Shown: one piece after another, positions 34,201-47,607 of the stretch
How the letters are laid out: each line of letters begins with the position of its first letter
How positions within the stretch are numbered: position 1 is the first letter of the stretch
Source of the DNA: Theocolax elegans
Taxonomy: Eukaryota; Arthropoda; Insecta; Hymenoptera; Cerocephalidae
DNA length: 64,000 bases
Direction: 5' to 3'
Assembly: GCA_026168455.1 (NCBI GenBank)
Contig: CM047426.1
Span: 40,285,313 to 40,349,312, forward strand
Made by a program: the position numbers and the translations under genes
The notes under the pieces: model-generated
Told to the model about the DNA's origin: nothing
Databases searched by the model: none
The model's input: only the letters and a program-made list of their open reading frames with translations

Positions 34201-36950
34201 CGTATCACGATGTCTACTCGCTGCGAGTTGCACACGCTATGTATTATAATTAATTAATGAAAATATAAAGCTGAATGCGAAAAAGTAAAAGAAGAGGCGC
34301 CTTGGTCTATTAATAAACTAACTATGTGTTGAATTTTAGATAAAAATGTCAATTCGTTTTCGAGAAAAGTCTGACCAAAAATATGAATGTTATCCACGTC
34401 GTTGAGAATATAGGACTACACTTAAACATGGTGGTATGTCCGAGACATCGAACGTGCGCGCGAACGTACCACGATGTCTACGCGCTGCGAGTTGCACACG
34501 CTACTTATGATAATTAATTAATGAAAATATAAAGCTAAATGCGAAAAAGTAAGAGAAGAGACGCCTTGGTCTATTAATAAACTAACTATGTGTTGAATTT
34601 CAGATAATAATGTCAATTCGTTTTCGAGAAAAATCTGACCAAAAATATAAATGCTATCAACGTCGTTGAGAATATAGTATTACATTAACACATGGTGGTA
34701 CGTTCAAAACATCGAAGCTGCGCGCGAACGTACCACGATGTCTACTCGCTGCGAGTTGCACACGCTACTTATGATAATTAATAAATAAAAATATAAATCT
34801 GAATGTGAAAAAGTAAGAGAAGAGGCACCTTGGCTTATTAATAAACTAACTATGTGTTGAATTTCAGATAAAAATGACAATTCGTTTTCGAGAGAAGTCT
34901 GACAAAAATATAAATATTATCCACGTCGGTGAGAATGTAGGACTACACTTACACATGGTGGTACGTTCAAAACATCGAAGCTGCGCGCGAACGTACCACG
35001 ATGTCAACGCGTGGGGCGTCCTAAACGCATTATTCGATAATTTATTAATAAAAAAACCTATATACACAATAATAAGAGAAGAGGCGCCTCTATTTATTAA
35101 TAACCAAACTATGTTCTGAATTATAAATTAAAATCTTATTGCGTTTTAGCAATGTCTTACCCAAAATATGCAAAATTTCCACCTCGTTGAGGTTAGGTTA
35201 CCATTTGTACATGATGGTACGTCCGAGACATCGAAGCTGCGCGCGAACGTACCACGATGTCTATGCGCTGCGAGTTGCACACGCTATTTATGATAATTAA
35301 TTAATGAAATGTAAAGCTAAATGCGAAAAAGTAAGAGAAGAGGCGCCTTGGTCTATTAATAAACTAACTATGTGTTGAATTTCAGATAAAAATGTCAATT
35401 CGTGTTCGAGAAAAGTCTGACCAAAAATATGAATGTTATCCACGTCGCGTCGTTGAGAATATAGGACTACACTTACACATGGTGGTACGTTCGAGACATC
35501 GAAGCTGCGCGCGAACGTACCACGATGTCTACGCGCTGCGAGTTGCACACGCTATTTATGATAATTAATTAATAAAATATAAAGCTGAGTGCGAAAAGTA
35601 GGAGAAGAGGCGCCTTGGTTTATTAATAAACTAACTATGTGTTGAATTTCAGATAATAATGTCAATTCGTTTTCGAGAAAAGTCTAACCAAAAATATAAT
35701 GCTATCAACGTCGTTGAGAATATAGTATTACATTAACACATGGTGGTACGTTCGAGACATCGAAGCTGCGCGCGAACAGACCACGATGTCTACGCGCTGC
35801 GAGTTGCACACGCTATTTATGATAATTAATTAATAAAAATATAAAGCTGAATGCGAAAAAGTAAGAGAAGAGGCGCCTTGGTTATTAATAAACTATCTAT
35901 GTGTTGAGTTTTACATAATAATGTCTATTCGTTTTCGAGAAAAGTCTGACCAAAAATTTAAATGCTATCAATGTCGTTGAGTATATACGACTACACTTAC
36001 ACACGATGGTACGTCCGAGACATCGAAGCTGCGCGCGACCGTACCACGATGTCTATGCGCTGCGAGTTGCACACGCTATTTATGATAATTAATTAATGAA
36101 AATGTAAAGCTAAATGCGAAAAAGTAAGAGAAGAGGCGCCTTGGTCTATTAATAAACTAACTATGTGTTGAATTTCCGATAATAATGTCAATTCGTTTTC
36201 GAGAAAAATCTGACCAAAAATATAAATGCTATCAACGTCGTTGAGAATATAGTATTACATTAACACATGGTGGTACGTTCAAAACATCGAAGCTGCGCGC
36301 GAACGTACCACGATGTCTACTCGCTGCGAGTTGCACACGCTATGTATTATAATTAATTAATGAAAATATAAAGCTGAATGCGAAAAAGTAAGATAAGAGG
36401 CGCCTTGGTTTATTAATAAACTAACTATGTGTTGAGTTTCAGATAATAATGTCAATTCGTTTTCGAGAAAAGTCTAACCAAAAATATAAATGCTATCAAC
36501 GTCGTGGAGAATATAGTATTACATTAACACATGGTGGTACGTTCAAAACATCGAAGCTGCGCGCGAACGTACCACGATGTCTACTCGCTGCGAGTTGCAC
36601 ACGCTATGTATTATAATTAATTAATGAAAATATAAAGCTGAATGCGAAAAAGTAAAAGAAGAGGCGCCTTGGTCTATTAATAAACTAACTATGTGTTGAA
36701 TTTCAGATAAAAATGTCAATTCGTTTTCGAGAAAAGTCGGACCAAAAATATGAATTTTATCCACGTCGTTGAGAATATAGGACTACAGTTACACATGGTG
36801 GTACGTCCGAGACATCGAAGCTGCGCGCGAACGTACCACGATGTCAACGCGTGGGGCGTCCTAATCGCATTATTCGATAATTTATTAATAAAAAAACCTA
36901 TATACACAATAATAAGAGAAGAGGCGCCTCTATTTATTAATAACCAAACT
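31201..36950. repeat. Satellite block D1, right copy
   Basis: Near-identical counterpart of 13,600-19,850, two monomers shorter (junction around 32,400-32,600). It has one private 5-bp insertion, GCGTC, near 35,447, where the CGTCG motif is doubled. It resumes clean sequence immediately after the noisiest point of the window. Confidence 0.85.
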
Positions 36951-39269
36951 ATGTTCTGAATTATAAATTAAAATCTTATTGCGTTTTAGCAATGTCTTAC
37001 CCAAAATATGCAAAATTTTCACCTCGTTGAGGTTAGGTTACCATTTGTACATGATGGTACGTCCGAGACATCGAAGCTGCGCGCGAACGTACCACGATGT
37101 CTATGCGCTGCGAGTTGCACACGCTATTTATGATAATTAATTAACGAAAATGTAAAGCTAACTGCGAAAAAGTAAGAGAAGAGGCGCCTTGGTCTATTAA
37201 TAAACTAACTATGTGTTGAATTTCAGATAAAAATGTCAATTCGTTTTTGAGAAAAGTCTGACCAAAAATATGAATGTTATCCACGTCGTTGAGAATATAG
37301 GACTACACTTACACATGGTGGTACGTCCGAGACATCGAACGTGCTCGCGAACGTACCACGATGTCTACGCGCTGCGAGTTGCACACGCTACTTATGATAA
37401 TTAATTAATGAAAATATAAAGCTGAATGCGAAAAAGTAAGAGAAGAGGCGCCTTGGTTTATTAATAAACTAACTATGTGTTGAGTTTCAGATAATAATGT
37501 CAATTCGTTTTCGAGAAAAGTCTAACCAAAAATATAAATGCTATCAACGTCGTTGAGAATATAGTATTACATTAACACATGGTGGTACGTTCGAGACATC
37601 GAAGCTGCGCGCGAACAGACCACGATGTCTACGCGCTGCGAGTTGCACACGCTATTTATGATAATTAATTAATAAAAATATAAAGCTGAATGCGAAAAAG
37701 TAAGAGAAGAGGCGCCTTGGTTTATTAATAAACTATCTATGTGTTGAGTTTTAGATAATAATGTCTATTCGTTTTCGAGAAAAGTCTGACCAAAAATTTA
37801 AATGCTATCAATGTCGTTGAGTATATACGACTACACTTACACACGATGGTACGTCCGAGACATCGAAGCTGCGCGCGAACGTACCACGATGTCTATGCGC
37901 TGCGAGTTGCACACGCTATTTATGATAATTAATTAATGAAAATGTAAAGCTAAATGCGAAAAAGTAAGAGAAGAGGCGCCTTGGTCTATTAATAAACTAA
38001 CTATGTGTTGAATTTCAGATAATAATGTCAATTCGTTTTCGAGAAAAATCTGACCAAAAATATAAATGCTATCAACGTCGTTGAGAATATAGTATTACAT
38101 TAACACATGGTGGTACGTTCAAAACATCGAAGCTGCGCGCGAACGTACCACGATGTCTACTCGCTGCGAGTTGCACACGCTATGTATTATAATTAATTAA
38201 TGAAAATATAAAGCTGAATGCGAAAAAGTAAGAGAAGAGGCGCCTTGGTCTATTAATAAACTAACTATGTGTTGAATTTCAGATAAAAATGTCAATTCGT
38301 TTTCGAGAAAAGTCTGACCAAAAATATGAATTTTATCCACGTCGTTGAGAATATAGGACTACAGTTACACATGGTGGTACGTCCGAGACATCGAAGCTGC
38401 GCGCGAACGTACCACGATGTCAACGCGTGGGGCGTCCTAAACGCATTATTCGATAATTTATTAATAAAAAAACCTATATACACAATAATAAGAGAAGAGG
38501 CGCCTCTATTTATTAATAACCAAACTATGTTCTGAATTATAAATTAAAATCTTATTGCGTTTTAGCAATGTCTTACCCAAAATATGCAAAATTTCCACCT
38601 CGTTGAGGTTAGGTTACCATTTGTACATGATGGTACGTCCGAGACATCGAAGCTGCGCGCGAACGTACCACGATGTCTATGCGCTGCGAGTTGCACACGC
38701 TATTTATGATAATTAATTAACGAAAATGTAAAGCTAAATGCGAAAAAGTAAAAGAAGAGGCGCCTTGGTCTATTAATAAACTAACTATGTGTTGAATTTC
38801 AGATAAAAATGTCAATTCGTTTTCGAGAAAAGTCTGACCAAAAATATGAATGTTATCCACGTCGTTGAGAATATAGGACTACACTTACACATGGTGGTAC
38901 GTCCGAGACATCGAACGTGCTCGCGAACGTACCACGATGTCTACGCGCTGCGAGTTGCACACGCTACTTATGATAATTAATTAATGAAAATATAAAGCTG
39001 AATGCGAAAAAGTAAGAGAAGAGGCGCCTTGGTTTATTAATAAACTAACTATGTGTTGAGTTTCAGATAATAATGTCAATTCGTTTTCGAGAAAAGTCTA
39101 ACCAAAAATATAAATGCTATCAACGTCGTTGAGAATATAGTATTACATTAACACATGGTGGTACGTTCGAGACATCGAAGCTGCGCGCGAACATACCACG
39201 ATGTCTACGCGCTGCGAGTTGCACACGCTATTTATGATAATTAATTAATATAAATATAAAGCTGAATGC
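36951..39269. repeat. Satellite, clean stretch with 6-monomer and 5-monomer class B spacing
   Basis: Successive class B monomers around 36,716, 38,292, 39,604 and 40,916 are 1,576, 1,312 and 1,312 bp apart, that is 6, 5 and 5 monomers. The marker GTGCTCGCG occurs at about 37,340 and 38,918, again one 6-monomer step. Confidence 0.8.
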
Positions 39270-41946
39270 GAAAAAGTAAGAGAAGAGGCGCCTTGGTTTA
39301 TTAATAAACTAACTATGTGTTGAGTTTTAGATAATAATGTCTATTCGTTTTCGAGAAAAGTCTGACCAAAAATTTAAATGCTATCAATGTCGTTGAGTAT
39401 ATACGACTACACTTACACACGATGGTACGTCCGAGACATCGAAGCTGCGCGCGAACGTACCACGATGTCTATGCGCTGCGAGTTGCACACGCTATTTATG
39501 ATAATTAATTAATGAAAATGTAAAGCTAAATGCGAAAAAGTAAGAGAAGAGGCGCCTTGGTGTATTAATAAACTAACTATGTGTTGAATTTCAGATAAAA
39601 ATGTCAATTCGTTTTTGAGAAAAGTCTGACCAAAAATATGAATGTTATCCACGTCGTTGAGATTATAGGACTAAACTTACACATGATGGTACGTCCGAGA
39701 CATCGAAGCTGCGCGCGAACGTACCACGATGTCAACGCGCAGGGCGTCCTAAACGCATTATTCGATAATTTATTAATAAAAAAACCTATATACACAAAAA
39801 TAAGAGAAGAGGCGCCTCTATTTATTAATAACCAAACTATGTTCTGAATTATAAATTAAAATCTTATTGCGTTTTAGCAATGTCTTACCCAAAATATGCA
39901 AAATTTCCACCTCGTTGAGGTTAGGTTACCACTTGTACATGATGGTACGTCCGAGACACTGAAGCTGCGCGCGAACGTACCACGATGTCTACGCGCTGCG
40001 AGTTGCACACGCTATTTATGATAATTAATTAATGAAAATGTAAAGCTAAATGCGAAAAAGTAAGAGAAGAGGCGCCTTGGTCTATTAATAAACTAACTAT
40101 GTGTTGAATTTCAGATAAAAATGTCAATTCGTTTTCGAGAAAAGTCTGACCAAAAATTTAAATGCTATCAATGACGTTGAGTATATACGACTACACTTAC
40201 ACACGATGGTACGTCCGAGACCTCGAAGCTGCGCGCGAACGTACCACGATGTCTACGCGCTGCGAGTTGCACACGCTACTTATGATAATTAATTAATGAA
40301 AATATAAAGCTGAATGCGAAAAAGTAAGAGAAGAGGCGCCTTGGTTTATTAATAAACGAACTATGTGTTGAGTTTCAGATAATAATGTCAATTCGTTTTC
40401 GAGAAAAGTCTGACCAAAAATATAAATGCTATCAACGTCGTTGAGAATATAGTATTACATTAACACATGGTGGTACGTTCGAGACATCGAAGCTGCGCGC
40501 GAACGTACCTCGATGTCTACGCGCTGCGAGTTGCACACGCTATTTATGATAATTAATTAATAAAAATATAAAGCTGAATGCGAAAAAGTAAGAGAAGAGG
40601 CGCCTTGGTTTATTAATAAACTAACTATGTGTTGAGTTTCAGATAATAATGTCTATTCGTTTTCGAGAAAAGTCTGACCAAAAATTTAAATGCTATCAAT
40701 GTCGTTGAGTATATACGACTACACTTACACACGATGGTACGTCCGAGACATCGAAGCTGCACGCGAACGTACCACGATGTCTACGCGCTGCGAGTTGCAC
40801 ACGCTACTTATGATAATTAATTAATGAAAATATAAAGCTGAATGCGAAAAAGTAAGAGAAGAGACGCCTTGGTCTATTAATAAACTAACTATGTGTTGAG
40901 TTTCAGATAATAATGTCAATTCGTTTTCGAGAAAAGTCTGACCATAAATATGAATGTTATCCACGTCGTCGAGATTATAGGACTACACTTACACATGGTG
41001 GTACGTCCGAGACATCGAAGCTGCGCGCGAACGTACCACGATGTCAACGCGTATGGCGTCCTAAACGCATTATTCGATAATTTATTAATAAAAAAACCTA
41101 TATACACAAAAATAAGCGAAGAGGCGCCTCTATTTATTAATAACCAAACTATGTTCTGAATTATAAATTAAAATCTTATTGCGTTTTAGCAATGTCTTAC
41201 CCGAAATATGCAAAATTTCCACCTCGTTGAGGTTAGATTACCACTTGTACATGATGGTACGTCCGAGACATCGAAGCTGCGCGCGAACGTACCACGATGT
41301 CAACGCGCTGCGAGTTGCACACGCTATTTATGATAATTAATTAATGAAAATACAAAGCTGAATGCGAAAAAGTAAGAGAAGAGGCGCCTTGGTTTATTAA
41401 TAAATTAACTATGTGTTGAATTTCAGATAAAAATGTCATTGCGTTTTCAAGAAAAGTCTGACCAAAAATATAAAGGTTATCCACGTCGTTGAGTATATAC
41501 GACTACACTTCACATGGTGTTACGTCCGAGACATCGAAGCTGCGCGCGAACGTACCACGATGTCACGCGCTGCGAGTTGCACACGCTATTTATGATAATT
41601 AATTAATAAAAATATAAAGCTGAATGCGAAAAAGTAAGAGAAGAGGCGCCTTGGTTTATTAATAAACTAACTATGTGTTGAGTTTCAGATAATAATGTCA
41701 ATTCGTTTTCGAGAAAAGTCTGACCAAAAATTTAAATGCTATCAATGTCGTTGAGTATATATGACTACACTTACACACGATGGTACGTCCGAGACATCGA
41801 AGCTGCGCGCGAACGTACCACGATGTCTACGCGCTGCGAGTTGCACACGCTATTTATGATAATTAATTAATAAAATATAAAGCTGAATGCGAAAAAGTAA
41901 GAGAAGAGGCGCCATGGTTTATTAATAAACTAACTACGTGTTGAGT
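39270..41946. repeat. Satellite block D2, left copy
   Basis: Repeated at 42,582-45,258 with a constant offset of 3,312 bp (for example class B monomers at 39,604 and 42,916, and at 40,950 and 44,262). One inner monomer differs. Here, near 40,760, it carries GCACGCG; its counterpart near 44,080 has CCTCGATG, like its own neighbour. This looks like a gene-conversion patch. Confidence 0.85.
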
Positions 41947-42213
41947 TCGTCCGAGACATCGAAGCTGCGCGCGAACGTACCACGATGTCTACGCGCTGCG
42001 AGTTGCACACGCTATTTATGATAATTAATTAATCAAAATATAAAAGCTGAATGCGAAAAAGTAAGAGAAGAGGCGCCATGGTTTATTAATAAACTAACTA
42101 CGTGTTGAGTTTCAGATAATAATGTGTATTCGTTTCGAGAAAAGTCTGACCAAAAATTTAAATGCTATCAATGTCGTGGAGTATATACGACTACACTTAC
42201 AAATGATGGTACG
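41787..42213. repeat. Truncated monomer at an internal junction
   Basis: GTCCGAG landmarks at 41,787, 41,949 and 42,213 are 162 and 264 bp apart. At 41,946 the string GTGTTGAGTTC runs directly into GTCCGAGAC, so about 100 bp (TCAGATAAT to TGGTAC) is missing. This explains why the D2 offset is not a multiple of 262. It marks a recombination or assembly join. Confidence 0.85.
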
Positions 42214-42581
42214 TCCGAGACATCGAAGCTGCGCGCGAACGTACAACGATGTCTACGCGCTGCGAGTTGCACACGCTATTTATGATAATTAATTAATGAA
42301 AATGTAAAGCTAAATGCGAAAAAGTAAGAGAAGAGGCGCCTTGGTCTATTAATAAACTAACTATGTGTTGAATTTCAGATAAAAATGTCAATTCGTTTTT
42401 GAGAAAAGTCTGACCAAAAATATGAATGTTATCCACGTCGTTGAGATTATAGGACTAAACTTACACATGATGGTACGTTCGAGACATCGAAGCTGCGCGC
42501 GAACATACCACGATGTCTACGCGCTGCGAGTTGCACACGCTATTTATGATAATTAATTAATAAAAATATAAAGCTGAATGC

Positions 42582-45258
42582 GAAAAAGTAAGAGAAGAGG
42601 CGCCTTGGTTTATTAATAAACTAACTATGTGTTGAGTTTTAGATAATAATGTCTATTCGTTTTCGAGAAAAGTCTGACCAAAAATTTAAATGCTATCAAT
42701 GTCGTTGAGTATATACGACTACACTTACACACGATGGTACGTCCGAGACATCGAAGCTGCGCGCGAACGTACCACGATGTCTATGCGCTGCGAGTTGCAC
42801 ACGCTATTTATGATAATTAATTAATGAAAATGTAAAGCTAAATGCGAAAAAGTAAGAGAAGAGGCGCCTTTGTCTATTAATAAACTAACTATGTGTTGAA
42901 TTTCAGATAAAAATGTCAATTCGTTTTTGAGAAAAGTCTGACCAAAAATATGAATGTTATCCACGTCGTTGAGATTATAGGACTAAACTTACACATGATG
43001 GTACGTCCGAGACATCGAAGCTGCGCGCGAACGTACCACGATGTCAACGCGCAGGGCGTCCTAAACGCATTATTCGATAATTTATTAATAAAAAAACCTA
43101 TATACACAAAAATAAGAGAAGAGGCGCCTCTATTTATTAATAACCAAACTATGTTCTGAATTATAAATTAAAATCTTATTGCGTTTTAGCAATGTCTTAC
43201 CCAAAATATGCAAAATTTCCACCTCGTTGAGGTTAGGTTACCACTTGTACATGATGGTACGTCCGAGACATCGAAGCTGCGCGCGAACGTACCACGATGT
43301 CTACGCGCTGCGAGTTGCACACGCTATTTATGATAATTAATTAATGAAAATGTAAAGCTAAATGCGAAAAAGTAAGAGAAGAGGCGCCTTGGTCTATTAA
43401 TAAACTAACTATGTGTTGAATTTCAGATAAAAATGTCAATTCGTTTTCGAGAAAAGTCTGACCAAAAATTTAAATGCTATCAATGACGTTGAGTATATAC
43501 GACTACACTTACACACGATGGTACGTCCGAGACCTCGAAGCTGCGCGCGAACGTACCACGATGTCTACGCGCTGCGAGTTGCACACGCTACTTATGATAA
43601 TTAATTAATGAAAATATAAAGCTGAATGCGAAAAAGTAAGAGAAGAGGCGCCTTGGTTTATTAATAAACGAACTATGTGTTGAGTTTCAGATAATAATGT
43701 CAATTCGTTTTCGAGAAAAGTCTGACCAAAAATATAAATGCTATCAACGTCGTTGAGAATATAGTATTACATTAACACATGGTGGTACGTTCGAGACATC
43801 GAAGCTGCGCGCGAACGTACCTCGATGTCTACGCGCTGCGAGTTGCACACGCTATTTATGATAATTAATTAATAAAAATATAAAGCTGAATGCGAAAAAG
43901 TAAGAGAAGAGGCGCCTTGGTTTATTAATAAACGAACTATGTGTTGAGTTTCAGATAATAATGTCAATTCGTTTTCGAGAAAAGTCTGACCAAAAATATA
44001 AATGCTATCAACGTCGTTGAGAATATAGTATTACATTAACACATGGTGGTACGTTCGAGACATCGAAGCTGCGCGCGAACGTACCTCGATGTCTACGCGC
44101 TGCGAGTTGCACACGCTATTTATGATAATTAATTAATAAAAATATAAAGCTGAATGCGAAAAAGTAAGAGAAGAGGCGCCTTGGTTTATTAATAAACTAA
44201 CTATGTGTTGAGTTTCAGATAATAATGTCTATTCGTTTTCGAGAAAAGTCTGACCATAAATATGAATGTTATCCACGTCGTCGAGATTATAGGACTACAC
44301 TTACACATGGTGGTACGTCCGAGACATCGAAGCTGCGCGCGAACGTACCACGATGTCAACGCGTATGGCGTCCTAAACGCATTATTCGATAATTTATTAA
44401 TAAAAAAACCTATATACACAAAAATAAGAGAAGAGGCGCCTCTATTTATTAATAACCAAACTATGTTCTGAATTATAAATTAAAATCTTATTGCGTTTTA
44501 GCAATGTCTTACCCGAAATATGCAAAATTTCCACCTCGTTGAGGTTAGATTACCACTTGTACATGATGGTACGTCCGAGACATCGAAGCTGCGCGCGAAC
44601 GTACCACGATGTCAACGCGCTGCGAGTTGCACACGCTATTTATGATAATTAATTAATGAAAATACAAAGCTGAATGCGAAAAAGTAAGAGAAGAGGCGCC
44701 TTGGTTTATTAATAAATTAACTATGTGTTGAATTTCAGATAAAAATGTCATTGCGTTTTCAAGAAAAGTCTGACCAAAAATATAAAGGTTATCCACGTCG
44801 TTGAGTATATACGACTACACTTTCACATGGTGTTACGTCCGAGATATCGAAGCTGCGCGCGAACGTACCACGATGTCACGCGCTGCGAGTTGCACACGCT
44901 ATTTATGATAATTAATTAATAAAAATATAAAGCTGAATGCGAAAAAGTAAGAGAAGAGGCGCCTTGGTTTATTAATAAACTAACTATGTGTTGAGTTTCA
45001 GATAATAATGTCAATTCGTTTTCGAGAAAAGTCTGACCAAAAATTTAAATGCTATCAATGTCGTTGAGTATATATGACTACACTTACACACGATGGTACG
45101 TCCGAGACATCGAAGCTGCGCGCGAACGTACCACGATGTCTACGCGCTGCGAGTTGCACACGCTATTTATGATAATTAATTAATAAAAATATAAAGCTGA
45201 ATGCGAAAAAGTAAGAGAAGAGGCGCCATGGTTTATTAATAAACTAACTACGTGTTGA
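42582..45258. repeat. Satellite block D2, right copy
   Basis: Counterpart of 39,270-41,946 at an offset of 3,312 bp. It contains two adjacent monomers with AATAAACGAAC and CCTCGATG (about 43,664-43,830 and 43,929-44,095), where the left copy has only one. Confidence 0.85.
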
Positions 45259-47607
45259 GTTTCAGATAATAATGTCTATTCGTTTTCGAGAAAAGTCTGA
45301 CCAAAAATTTAAATGCTATCAATGTCGTGGAGTATATACGACTACACTTACAAATGATGGTACGTCCGAGACCTCGAAGCTGCGCGCGAACGTACCACGA
45401 TGTCTATGCGCTGCGAGTTGCACACGCTATTTATGGTAATTAATTAATGAAAATGTAAAGCTAAATGCGAAAAAGTAAGAGAAGAGGCGCCTTGGTCTAT
45501 TAATAAACTAACTATGTGTTGAGTTTCAGATAAAAATGTCAATTCGTTTTCGAGAAAAGTCTGACCAAAAATATAAAAGTTATCCACGTCGTTGACTATA
45601 TACGACTACACTTACACATGGTGGTGCGTCCGAGACATCGAAGCTGCGCGCGAACGTACCACGATGTCAACGCGGGGGGCGTCCTAAACGCATTATTCGA
45701 TAATTTATTAATAAAAAAACCTATATACACAATAATAAGAGAAGAGGCGCCTCTATTTATTAATAACCAAACTATGTTCTGAATTATAAATTAAAATCTT
45801 ATTACGTTTTAGCAATGTCTTACCCAAAATATGCAAAATTTCCACCTCGTTGAGGTTTGGTTACCATTTGTACATGATGGTACGTCCGAGGCATCGAAGC
45901 TGCGCGCGAACGTACCACGATGTCTATGCGCTGCGAGTTGCACACGCTATTTATGATAATTAATTAATGAAAATGTAAAGCTAAATGCGAATAAGTAAGA
46001 GAAGAGGCGCCTTGGTTTATTAATAAACTAACTATGTGTTGAGTTTCAGATAATAATGTCTATTCGTTTTCGAGAAAAGTCTGACCAAAAATTTAAATGC
46101 TATCAATGACGTTGAGTATATACGACTACACTTACACACGATGGTACGTCCGAGACCTCGAAGCTGCGCGCGAACGTACCACGATGTCTATGCGCTGCGA
46201 GTTGCACACGCTATTTATGATAATTAATTAATGAAAATGTAAAGCTAAATGCGAATAAGTAAGAGAAGAGGCGCCTTGGTTTATTAATAAACTAACTATG
46301 TGTTAAGTTTCAGATAATAATGTCTATTCGTTTTCGAGAAAAGTCTGACCAAAAATTTAAATGCTATCAATGACGTTGAGTATATACGACTACACTTACA
46401 CACGATGGTACGTCCGAGACCTCGAAGCTGCGCGCGAACGTACCACGATGTCTATGCGCTGCGAGTTGCACACGCTATTTATGGTAATTAATTAATGAAA
46501 ATGTAAAGCTAAATGCGAAAAAGTAAGAGAAGAGGCGCCTTGGTCTATTAATAAACTAACTATGTATTGAATTTCAGATAAAAATGTCAATTCGTTTTCG
46601 AAAAAAGTCTGACCAAAAATATGAATGTTATCCACGTCGTTGAGATTATAGGACTACACTTACACATGGTGGTACGTCCGAGACATCGAAGCTGCGCGCG
46701 AACGTACCACGATGTCAACGCGTAGGGCGTACTAAACGCATTATTCTATAATTTATTAATAAAAAAACCTATATACACAAAAATAAGAGAAGAGGCGCCT
46801 CTATTTATTAATAACCAAACTATGTTCTGAATTATAAATTAAAATCTTATTGCGTTTTAGCAATGTCTTACCCAAAAAATGCAAAATTTCCACCTCGTTG
46901 AGGTTAGGTTACCACTTGTACATGATGGTACGTCCGAGACATCGAAGCTGCGCGCGAACGTACCACGATGTCTACGCGCTGCGAGTTGCACACACTATTT
47001 ATGATAATTAATTAATGAAAATATAAAGCTGAATGTGAAAAAGTAAGAGAAGAGGCGCCTTGATTTATTAATAAAGTAACTATGTGTTAAATTTCAGATA
47101 AAAATGTCAATTCGTTTTCAAGAAAAGTCTGACCAAAAATATAAAAGTTATCCACGTCGTTGAGTATATACGACTACACTTACACATGGTAGTACGTCCG
47201 AGACATCGAAGCTGCGCGCGAACTTATCACGATGTCTATGCGCTGCGAGTTGCACACGCTATTTATGATAATTAATTAATGAAAATGTAAAGCTAAATGC
47301 GAAAAAGTAAGAGAAGAGGCACCTTGGTCTATTAATAAACTAACTATGTGTTGAATTTCAGATAAAAATGTCAATTCGTTTTCGAGAAAAAACTGACCAA
47401 AAATATGAATGTTATCCACGTCGTTGAGATTCTAGGACTACACTTACACATGGTGGTACGTCCGAGACATCGAAGCTGCGCGCGAACGTATCACGATGTC
47501 TACGCGCTGCGAGTTGCACACGCTATTTATGATAATTAATTAATGAAAATGTAAAGCTAAATGCGAAAATGTAAGAGAAGAGGCGCCTTGGTTTATTAAT
47601 AAACTAA
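45259..47607. repeat. Satellite, clean stretch
   Basis: Regular class A monomers with class B at about 45,740 and 46,790. Adjacent monomers near 46,010-46,220 and 46,270-46,480 are almost identical, including GAATAAGTAAG, and point to a recent single-monomer duplication. Confidence 0.75.
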
